Shown: in pieces, positions 23,558-28,806 of the stretch | Layout: every line of letters begins with the position of its first letter | Numbering within the stretch: position 1 is the first letter of the stretch | Origin: Oscillospiraceae bacterium | GTDB taxonomy: Bacteria; Bacillota; Clostridia; Oscillospirales; Oscillospiraceae | Assembly (NCBI GenBank): GCA_009777775.1 | Contig: WRLE01000006.1 | Location: forward strand, 100,760-164,759 | Direction of reading: 5' to 3' | Length of the DNA stretch: 64,000 nt | Notes under the pieces: generated by a model | Seen by the model: the letters and a program-made list of their open reading frames with translations, nothing else | The model's database searches: none | What the model was told of the DNA's origin: nothing | Made by a program: the position numbers and the translations under genes

Positions 23558-23605
23558 CGTTTTTCTCCTTTCCACCCGCTGTTTTTTTCAGTGGCGGGTT
23601 TTTTC
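23558..23605 (-). promoter_or_regulatory. duplicated hairpin leader, copy 2
   Basis: It matches copy 1 over about 45 bases apart from one extra base in the loop run: an ACCCGC/GCGGGT stem (23574-23599) upstream of GGAAAGGAG. On the plus strand TTTTTT follows, which makes it a likely terminator for the gene at 23074-23388. The 120 bases beyond it to 23,725 hold no gene that I can support. Confidence 0.6.
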
Positions 23606-23725
23606 TTGTTTTCCAACCTTTGATTGTGAGTTCTGGTTTCGCTTTTCGCCCTTTTCGTTGTTTTCGTTGCCGTTTTCTACGCTTTGGGGCTTCGATACGT
23701 TTATAGACAGGAGCGAGGAAGCAAG

Positions 23726-24157
23726 CTAGAATGGCATCGGTGGGTCTGGCGGGTCAGATTCGCCCCAGTGTTCCATCCGCTCATAGTGGAGTTCCTCCAT
23801 TATGCCGATGAGCGTACTGTAACACCGCTCAACGTATGCCAGACCTATTTCCACTATTTCGCTCGCCTTTTCAGCGTCGAATTGCTTACTGAGACCGCTC
23901 GCACTGATGGGCTCCGTGACAAAAACGTCCCAGACAAACCACGCCAAGCCAGAGCGTAGCCCGGCAATCAACGAGTCCGGCTTTGCCGTTCCCACCTTGA
24001 CGCGGATGAAGCCGTCCCTCATGTCCAGCACCTCGCGGTAAAACTGCCTGTACTCCAGCTGGGTTTCTGCCCCGCAATATGAGCAACGTATAGCCTCGCT
24101 GTTGAGGATGATGCTGCCGCAAAAACGGCATTCCTTCTCATTGTTTCTTGTATCCAT
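23726..24157 (-). CDS. zinc-ribbon phage protein
   Basis: The 143-residue protein starts MDTRNNEKECRFCGSIILNS. Its first 35 residues are a zinc ribbon (CRFCG and CSYCG). A FIRVKVGTAKPDSLIAGLRSG segment and a helical C-terminal part follow, ending DPPDPPMPF. The rest matches nothing I can name. It is the second gene from the Cro-like gene in the leftward early transcript. Confidence 0.65.
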   Translation of the reverse strand: MDTRNNEKECRFCGSIILNSEAIRCSYCGAETQLEYRQFYREVLDMRDGFIRVKVGTAKPDSLIAGLRSGLAWFVWDVFVTEPISASGLSKQFDAEKASEIVEIGLAYVERCYSTLIGIMEELHYERMEHWGESDPPDPPMPF

Positions 24158-24245
24158 TGTTTCCTCCGTTTCTAAAAGCTAATTATGTTGTTTAATTTAG
24201 CCTATTTGTTAGTGTTGAGTATTATTCATCTTCTAATGCTTAGAT

Positions 24246-24476
24246 TCATATCAAGGCACCCGCAGTATCCTTGTTGGACACTTCGTTGTTAAAAAAAATA
24301 TCTTCAATACGTAGATTATAATGATCAGCTATAGCTTTCGCTTCCAATAAGGTAAAAGGTACATTTCCTGTTTCTTTTTTGTGATAAGCTCCTCGCGTCT
24401 TAAATCCAAGTATAGCGGAGAGATCCTCACAGGTTTCTCTTTTGGATGTACGAATTTCTTTCAATTTTGAATACAT
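24246..24476 (-). CDS. Cro-like XRE repressor
   Basis: The 76-residue protein is a small XRE helix-turn-helix: LKEIRTSKRETCEDLSAILG, KTRGAYHKKETGNVPFTLLEAKAIADHYNLRIEDIFF. It is divergent from the CI-like gene and is the first gene of the leftward early transcript, the position of Cro. It should bind the operator-like sites at 24488-24610. Confidence 0.85.
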   Translation of the reverse strand: MYSKLKEIRTSKRETCEDLSAILGFKTRGAYHKKETGNVPFTLLEAKAIADHYNLRIEDIFFNNEVSNKDTAGALI

Positions 24477-24487
24477 AATATCACCTC

Positions 24488-24613
24488 GTTTCCATTTAAG
24501 ACACTCTTAACTTAACACAATTATAGTTTCTTGTCAATACACTTTTTTGTGAACATTTTGTGAACTTGTGTCTGTTTTAGACACTTGCCTTGTGTTTCCA
24601 TTCAGGATACAGT
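24488..24613. promoter_or_regulatory. lysis/lysogeny control region with operator-like sites
   Basis: Three related sites are visible: GTTTCCATTTAAGACAC (24488-24504), the near-perfect palindrome GTGTCTGTTTTAGACAC (24568-24584) and GTGTTTCCATTCAGGATAC (24592-24610). A rightward promoter for the CI-like gene reads TTGCCT (24585-24590), 17 bases, TACAGT (24608-24613), so the third site overlaps it. A leftward promoter for the Cro-like gene may use the TTGACA at about 24531-24536 (read on the minus strand). Confidence 0.7.
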
Positions 24614-24634
24614 AAAATATATATGGTGAACTCG

Positions 24635-25003
24635 ATGAACAACATTAGAAATGCAAGAAAATCGAAAGGTTTAACAGGTGAGCAACTTGGCTCATTGGTT
24701 GGTGTTCAAAAATCAGCTATTTCAAAATATGAGCGCGACGAAATACAACCGAGTAAGGATGTTTTACTAGCAATGGCTAACGTTTTATCAGTCACCACCG
24801 ACTATTTACTTGGTCGTACAAACAATCCCACTCAAACAGAAACAGAAAAAACCGCCACCGATGATGGTGACGGTCTGACTGACGCTCAACGTGAGCTTAT
24901 AGATAAAGTAATGAAAATGGATGACCACGCAGACATACGCGCTCTGCTAATAGCTGCCGAAGCCATAATAGCAAGGCGAGACGATGACAATTCACAACAA
25001 TAA
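24635..25003 (+). CDS. CI-like XRE repressor
   Basis: The start MNNIRNARKSKGLTGEQLGS has a GGTGA site upstream; an ATG four codons earlier is the alternative. Residues 1-60 are an XRE DNA-binding domain (VGVQKSAISKYERDEIQPSK, then NVLSVTTDYLLG). The last 60 residues are a helical region without the Ser/Lys peptidase seen in LexA-type repressors. It probably holds the prophage silent by binding the operators. Loss of repression would need an antirepressor or another signal, since no autoprotease is seen. Confidence 0.85.
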   Translation: MNNIRNARKSKGLTGEQLGSLVGVQKSAISKYERDEIQPSKDVLLAMANVLSVTTDYLLGRTNNPTQTETEKTATDDGDGLTDAQRELIDKVMKMDDHADIRALLIAAEAIIARRDDDNSQQ

Positions 25004-25163
25004 TCATTGATTCTCTGACTCATTGCTCATATTTTGCTTGTGCCTAGCAAGCTCTGTTATTTCCATTTCGTTCATTGTGCGAATAATTGCAATCAAATCT
25101 GCACGGTCTTCCTCAATCGAGGATACAGTTTCTACCACCCCTTTACCCTCCCAGTTGAATATT

Positions 25164-25284
25164 CCATAAACTATTATCGTTTTTTTTCGCCTTTACATTA
25201 CGTTTTTCGTATTTTTATTACTCTCCATAAACTATTATCGTTTTTTTCGCCTTTACACTACGCTTTTCGTATTTTTATTACACT
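25164..25284. repeat. 61-bp tandem repeat (two copies)
   Basis: Two adjacent copies (25164-25224 and 25225-25284) start CCATAAACTATTATCG and contain CGCCTTTACA and TTTTCGTATTTTTATTA, differing at a few bases. They lie in a 344-base gap between the CI-like and the small XRE gene that has no supported gene. They may be regulatory sites or a replication-slippage product. Confidence 0.75.
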
Positions 25285-25347
25285 TTACGGCATCATTTAC
25301 CATGTTCAGTTATAATTTTCCTATCAAACAAGATAAGGGAGATTGAC

Positions 25348-25551
25348 ATGATAAGGTTAATGCTGCATATAAGACTGGCAGAACGAAGGTGGACTCAAGC
25401 GGATCTGGCAAGAGCCACAGGGATTAGACCCGCTACAATAAATGACTGGTATCATGAGTTTGCCACTCGCATCAGCCTCGACCACTTAGACAAAATATGC
25501 ACCGCTCTAGGTTGCGAAATAACTGACATCCTAGTCAGGGAAGAAAGATAA
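25348..25551 (+). CDS. small XRE/Cro-type DNA-binding protein
   Basis: The protein has 67 residues and starts MIRLMLHIRLAERRWTQADL behind AAGGGAG. The helix-turn-helix is RRWTQADLARATGIRPATINDWYHE, then LDHLDKICTALGCEITDILV. This is the YozG-like small XRE family. It lies between CI and the toxin array and reads toward the integrase, so it may regulate lysogeny or the integrase. Confidence 0.85.
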   Translation: MIRLMLHIRLAERRWTQADLARATGIRPATINDWYHEFATRISLDHLDKICTALGCEITDILVREER

Positions 25552-25617
25552 ACCCCAGCCCCATTGCGGGGCTCGCCGTGCCGCGCCGCTCTCCATGCTC
25601 TTTATAATATAACGCAA

Positions 25618-25700
25618 TTATCCCGCTTCACCTCCCTCGAAGCGGAATGTATATAAAACACCAGCGACGCGGTGCGGCAAGTCCCGCAAAGCAACTAAAT
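25618..25700. repeat. left remnant of the type I toxin-antitoxin array
   Basis: A toxin-like fragment (VAGVLY on the minus strand) is followed by unrelated codons, and the segment GCGGTGCGGCAAGTCCCGCA is repeated at 25883-25902. That shared block replaces the promoter and ribosome site of the intact units. The region looks like the result of deletion between copies of the array. The preceding 25,552-25,617 holds a GCCCC/GGGGC hairpin and no gene. Confidence 0.5.
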
Positions 25701-25737
25701 ATTGACAGACAACCCCCGGCTATGTTATGCTTCTACT

Positions 25738-25807
25738 GACAGAAGCGAATGTTTTGCATTGCGCTCATCAAAAAGAAAACCCGGGAGTTGCGCCTCCCGG
25801 GTTTTCT
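25738..25807 (+). ncRNA. putative antitoxin RNA, unit 1
   Basis: The promoter is TTGACA (25702-25707), 18 bases, TATGCT (25726-25731) with a TG before the -10. The RNA would be about 70 bases and end at the hairpin AGAAAACCCGGGAG / CTCCCGGGTTTTCT (25774-25807). The hairpin is symmetric and can also stop the convergent toxin transcript. The convergent toxin here is degenerate. Confidence 0.65.
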
Positions 25808-25825
25808 TTTGTGGCTGATGATGGA

Positions 25826-25903
25826 CTATTTATCCCTGTTGTCTAACCACTTGCCGATGATGTGTACAACCACACCAACGATGCGGTGCGGCAAGTCCCG
25901 CAA
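25826..25903 (-). pseudogene. degenerate Fst-like toxin, unit 2
   Basis: The C-terminal half reads IVGVVVHIIGKWLDNRDK, with the HxxxKWLD ending of the intact toxins. The N-terminal part, ribosome site and promoter have been replaced by the same block that occurs at 25668-25700. A TTG at 25901-25903 could give 25 residues, but it has no ribosome site. Confidence 0.6.
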
Positions 25904-25951
25904 AGCAACTAAATATTGACAGATAACCCCCGGCTATGTTATGATTTTTGA

Positions 25952-26021
25952 GCAACGGAAAGAGATGTTGTATGCAAATCACATAACGAAAGCCCGAGGG
26001 TGTCAGATACCCTCGGGCTTT
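25952..26021 (+). ncRNA. putative antitoxin RNA, unit 2
   Basis: Promoter TTGACA (25916-25921), 18 bases, TATGAT (25940-25945). The RNA ends at the hairpin AAAGCCCGAGGG...CCCTCGGGCTTT (25989-26021). Bases 25966-25982 (TGTTGTATGCAAATCAC) match 14 of 17 positions of 26119-26135, which cover the start and ribosome site of the convergent toxin. The RNA can therefore pair with the toxin mRNA at its terminator and at its translation start, the hallmark of Fst/par RNAII. Confidence 0.7.
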
Positions 26022-26039
26022 CTATGTGCTGTTACCGGA

Positions 26040-26126
26040 TTATTCATCACCGCCCAGCCACTTGCAAATGTAGTGTGTCACTATATTTGCTGCGACGGCA
26101 ACTAGGAAAGAGAAAAAGTGTTGCAA
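26040..26126 (-). CDS. Fst-like type I toxin peptide (unit 3)
   Basis: A TTG at 26124-26126, seven bases after GGAGG, gives a 28-residue peptide MQHFFSFLVAVAANIVTHYI then CKWLGGDE. It has one membrane helix with a central His and the KWL-plus-acidic ending typical of small Firmicutes type I toxins. It is too short for normal gene finding. Its promoter is at 26169-26198, and its mRNA would end at the hairpin 25989-26021 shared with the antitoxin RNA. Confidence 0.75.
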   Translation of the reverse strand: MQHFFSFLVAVAANIVTHYICKWLGGDE

Positions 26127-26168
26127 ACAAATCACCTCCGCTTCTGCGGATAGTCTCCGGCAAAAATA

Positions 26169-26198
26169 ATTATACCACGCCCACACCCTAGCGAGCAA
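26169..26198 (-). promoter_or_regulatory. toxin promoter, unit 3
   Basis: On the minus strand: TTGCTC (26193-26198), 18 bases, TGGTATAAT with TATAAT at 26169-26174, an extended -10 promoter. The same elements occur in unit 4. Confidence 0.7.
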
Positions 26199-26248
26199 TC
26201 AGCAACTAAATATTGACAGACCTCCCCCGCCTATGTTATGCTAACTGT

Positions 26249-26320
26249 GCGAATGATACAGCGTTAAGTATGAATGTTCGCCGAAAAGCGAAAACCCGGG
26301 AGGTGTGACTCCCGGGTTTT
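26249..26320 (+). ncRNA. putative antitoxin RNA, unit 3
   Basis: Promoter TTGACA (26213-26218), 18 bases, TATGCT (26237-26242). It ends at AAAACCCGGGAG / CTCCCGGGTTTT (26291-26320). Bases 26270-26282 (ATGAATGTTCGCC) match 11 of 13 positions of 26432-26444, the ribosome site region of the convergent toxin at 26342-26431. Confidence 0.7.
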
Positions 26321-26341
26321 CTTTTTGTGGCTGTTACTGGA

Positions 26342-26431
26342 CTAATTACGCTTGCCGTCGAGCCACTCGTTGATGATATGTGTGATAACACCAGCGATAA
26401 CAGCAACGATAAAGGATACAGCGTGTTTCAT
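26342..26431 (-). CDS. Fst-like type I toxin peptide (unit 4)
   Basis: The 29-residue peptide reads MKHAVSFIVAVIAGVITHII then NEWLDGKRN, from an ATG behind GGGAGGTGA. It has one membrane helix with a His, then a WLDGK ending as in Fst-family toxins, which insert into the membrane and impair growth when not held back by the antitoxin RNA. Promoter at 26476-26505. The mRNA would end at the shared hairpin 26291-26320. This is the best preserved unit. Confidence 0.82.
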   Translation of the reverse strand: MKHAVSFIVAVIAGVITHIINEWLDGKRN

Positions 26432-26475
26432 ATGACTGTTCACCTCCCTCCTACTGGAGGTAGCCCAGTAACACG

Positions 26476-26505
26476 ATTATACCATGCCTACTCCCTAGCG
26501 AGCAA
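26476..26505 (-). promoter_or_regulatory. toxin promoter, unit 4
   Basis: On the minus strand: TTGCTC (26500-26505), 18 bases, TGGTATAAT with TATAAT at 26476-26481. It lies back to back with the antitoxin promoter of the next unit at 26520. Confidence 0.75.
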
Positions 26506-26555
26506 TCAGAAACTAAATATTGACAGACCTCCCCCGCCTATGTTATGATTTGTGA

Positions 26556-26623
26556 GCAAAGACTGGACGTACTGCATAGCGTTCACCAATTCGAAAACCC
26601 GGGAGTGTCAGCTCCCGGGTTTT
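26556..26623 (+). ncRNA. putative antitoxin RNA, unit 4 (orphan)
   Basis: Promoter TTGACA (26520-26525), 18 bases, TATGAT (26544-26549). It ends at AAAACCCGGGAG / CTCCCGGGTTTT (26594-26623). No convergent toxin remains; the hairpin abuts a truncated HEPN gene. The RNA contains GTTCACC, which is complementary to GGTGAAC in the ribosome site of the unit-4 toxin, so it could act in trans. Confidence 0.65.
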
Positions 26624-26625
26624 CT

Positions 26626-26709
26626 TTATGTTATCCCAACCGCTATAGTCGTTGCATCTTTAGCAAAGAAATACATTTTTTCTAAGCGTTCCTTATCTTG
26701 CGGATTCAT
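26626..26709 (-). pseudogene. truncated HEPN-domain protein
   Basis: Reads MNPQDKERLEKMYFFAKDAT then TIAVGIT and stops at a TAA in the tail of the array's last terminator. The N-terminal helix is like that of HEPN (DUF86) proteins, which normally have about 110-140 residues and an RxxxxH motif that is missing here. It overlaps the end of the MNT gene by 17 bases, the normal HEPN/MNT arrangement. The array probably removed the rest. Confidence 0.6.
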
Positions 26710-26995
26710 AAATGACCACACCTTCTTTTAGTATACTATCATACATAGCAGATGGGTTTGCTATTTCAAGGATATCATAAACATCAACCCTTACCGGCAA
26801 TGCATCAAGGAGTTCGCCACCTAATGCAAATATTTTTCTATTCCACAACAAGCCATTGCTGTCAACAATCAAATCTACATCGCTTCTTTCGGTAGCATCG
26901 CCACGAGCATGAGAGCCCAGCAATATCACCCTTTCAATAGGATATTTTTCAATAATAGGCGTGATATAGCCTCTGATTTCCTCTATCGACAACAT
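26693..26995 (-). CDS. minimal nucleotidyltransferase (MNT), HEPN partner
   Basis: About 100 residues from the ATG at 26993-26995, ten bases after AAAGGA. It has the nucleotidyltransferase core VILLGSHARGDATERSDVDLIVD, with the GSxxxG and DxD motifs and a third acidic residue in LPVRVDVYDI. In HEPN/MNT systems this enzyme modifies and silences the HEPN RNase. Since the HEPN partner is truncated, the pair is probably inactive or a relic. Confidence 0.85.
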   Translation of the reverse strand: MLSIEEIRGYITPIIEKYPIERVILLGSHARGDATERSDVDLIVDSNGLLWNRKIFALGGELLDALPVRVDVYDILEIANPSAMYDSILKEGVVIYESAR

Positions 26996-27036
26996 AAATA
27001 GCATTTCCTTTCAACTTTGAAGCATAGACATTGTTG

Positions 27037-27069
27037 AAAACAACCGCCCTCCAGCTACGAATGCGGTTG
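27037..27069 (-). terminator. hairpin between integrase and MNT genes
   Basis: CAACCGC (27041-27047) pairs with GCGGTTG (27063-27069), and on the minus strand TTTTC follows. It lies upstream of the MNT gene and could stop leftward transcripts. The rest of the gap to the integrase shows no other element. Confidence 0.4.
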
Positions 27070-27225
27070 CTTTCTGACCATATTCGAGACTAACCGTTTT
27101 CCAGCAGTGCCTCTATATGCCTTTATGTCATTATAGACCCCGCTCATGGCGATGTCAAGGCAGGGATGCAGTTAATTGTATGCAATCGCAATGCACATAT
27201 CATCATTAAGGAGAATACTACCGCC

Positions 27226-28401
27226 ATGGCAAGATATAAGAAAAGGGCAGATGGGCTCTACGAGTCAAAAATAAACCTAGGCATGAACTATGACGGAAGC
27301 TATAAAAGGAAGTCCATTTACGGTAAAACAGTAGCTGAACTAGAAGAAAACATCAGAGTAGCTAAAAACTTGCACGAACAAGGCTTTGACTTGTCAGTCA
27401 GCAAGCCAACGGTAAAAGAATGGGCTTACAAATGGCTCGAAGTCTACAAAGGCGATGTCGCAATGAAAACCAAATCCGGATACGAAACATACATAAAGCT
27501 CCGATTGCTACCAATCCATGACATCAAGATTGACAAGGTTCGTCCTGTGCAGCTCCAGGAGATACTCCAAAACGACTCAAGGACATATTCACAAAAGTCC
27601 GTCAGCGAGCTTTACAACTGCATATGCGGAATTTTCAAGTCGGCACACGAAAACCGGCTTACGCCGTCAGACCTGTCCAAAGGTCTGAACAAGCCCAAAG
27701 GAAAACCAAAGGTAAAGAGAAGCGCACTGACTCCGCAGGAGCAGGACACCTTTATCCGCGTGTGCGAAACGCACGAGTTTGGGCTTGCTGGATTGATAAT
27801 GCTTTTTGCGGGTCTTCGCTTCGGTGAATCGATAGCACTCACCTACGGCGATCTTAAAGGCGGCTTCGTGAACGTAAATAAGACAGTCGTTTATGAGGAA
27901 AATTACAATAAAGCATCTATAAAAGATCGTCCAAAAACAGAAGCTGGTATCAGGAGCATACCCATGGCTCAGCCACTTGCGGAACTACTAGCGAAACACA
28001 TGGCTATGCGGAAAACAAAACCACTCGACAACGAGCTTGTCTACTCTTTGAACGGCAATCCTTACAGCAATATGAAAAGGAGGAGAAGCTGGGATAGCCT
28101 CCGTAATGCGTTCAACGCCGCATGGATAGAAGAAAATAGGCTAGGTCAGCTGCAATCATCTCCCAGGAACATCACCGCCCATATGCTCCGGCACACTTTT
28201 ATCACGGCACTTTACGATGCAGGCATCGACATCAAAACCGCACAGCGGTGGTCGGGGCATTCAACTGTGTCCGTGCTCATGGATATATACACCCACCTAT
28301 CCGAAGAAAAAGAAAAAGATTCCGTAAGCAAATTTGATGCGTATTTCAGGTCGCAAACAAGCGAACAGAATTCTGACCTAATCGCCGATGCTGGCAACTA
28401 G
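27226..28401 (+). CDS. int: phage tyrosine integrase
   Basis: The preferred start is the ATG at 27226 (MARYKKRADGLYESKINLGM) behind AAGGAG; about 391 residues. The N-terminal arm-binding domain precedes a SAM-like core-binding domain (SVSKPTVKEWAYKWLEVYKGD). The catalytic domain has the Arg in LFAGLRFGESIALT, HMLRHTF (HxxR), WSGHSTVSVLMDIYTH with the His and the nucleophile Tyr. It integrates and excises the prophage at the tRNA gene just downstream. Confidence 0.95.
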   Translation: MARYKKRADGLYESKINLGMNYDGSYKRKSIYGKTVAELEENIRVAKNLHEQGFDLSVSKPTVKEWAYKWLEVYKGDVAMKTKSGYETYIKLRLLPIHDIKIDKVRPVQLQEILQNDSRTYSQKSVSELYNCICGIFKSAHENRLTPSDLSKGLNKPKGKPKVKRSALTPQEQDTFIRVCETHEFGLAGLIMLFAGLRFGESIALTYGDLKGGFVNVNKTVVYEENYNKASIKDRPKTEAGIRSIPMAQPLAELLAKHMAMRKTKPLDNELVYSLNGNPYSNMKRRRSWDSLRNAFNAAWIEENRLGQLQSSPRNITAHMLRHTFITALYDAGIDIKTAQRWSGHSTVSVLMDIYTHLSEEKEKDSVSKFDAYFRSQTSEQNSDLIADAGN

Positions 28402-28414
28402 CACCATGTACATG

Positions 28415-28450
28415 ATATTTACGACAATATTTACGACAGTATTTACGACA
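28415..28450. repeat. triple 12-bp direct repeat, likely integrase arm sites
   Basis: Three adjacent units ATATTTACGACA, ATATTTACGACA, GTATTTACGACA lie between the integrase stop and the tRNA. Direct repeats in this position usually bind the integrase N-terminal domain (arm-type sites). Confidence 0.65.
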
Positions 28451-28497
28451 AAACGTACTAATTGCATATAAATGAGCAGCAAAATACACAAACTCCA

Positions 28498-28539
28498 ACA
28501 AAGCCGAAACCCTTGCAAATGCTGGGGTTTCGGCTTTGT
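28498..28539. terminator. bidirectional terminator between integrase and tRNA
   Basis: A 15-bp perfect stem ACAAAGCCGAAACCC / GGGTTTCGGCTTTGT with a 12-base loop. It can end the rightward integrase transcript and the leftward tRNA transcript. Confidence 0.8.
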
Positions 28540-28544
28540 TTCAT

Positions 28545-28621
28545 TGGTGGGCCCTCAGGGATTCGAACCCGGGACCGCCCGGTTATGAGCCGGATGCTCT
28601 GACCAACTGAGCTAAGGGCCC
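28545..28621 (-). tRNA. tRNA with CAU anticodon (Met, possibly Ile2); prophage attachment site
   Basis: The 77-base gene folds as acceptor GGGCCCT/AGGGCCC, D stem GCTC/GAGC, anticodon stem TCCGG/CCGGG with loop CTCATAA, and T loop TTCGAAT, and encodes CCA. The T stem CCGGG/CCCTG has one C-U mismatch. CAU reads Met, or Ile when modified to lysidine. Its 3' end faces the integrase, so it is the likely attB/attR core, and the 3' part may have been restored by phage DNA. The MetRS-like gene next to it slightly favours Met. Confidence 0.92.
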
Positions 28622-28718
28622 ACGAGAACTGGTGATACTTGCTAATTATAAATAAGGTAAACACATTTGCATGATTTTACAAATATATTCACTTAGCGTG
28701 CCAGTCCAAGCATAACTA

Positions 28719-28741
28719 AGGCGCAATGACTGCGCTTTTTC
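28719..28741 (+). terminator. short hairpin with T-run
   Basis: GCGCA-ATGAC-TGCGC followed by TTTTTC on the plus strand. It lies in the 185-base gap between the tRNA and the MetRS-like gene. Nothing else is seen in this gap. Confidence 0.4.
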
Positions 28742-28806
28742 ATTATACACAATTGAGAAACAATTGCAAGAATAAAATTCCATCGGTTAAACAATCGTAA
28801 CATTCA

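Noticed and set aside
23600..23725. Open minus-strand frame beyond the zinc-ribbon gene
   Set aside because: It is the same frame after the stop codon of that gene and has no start codon or ribosome site.
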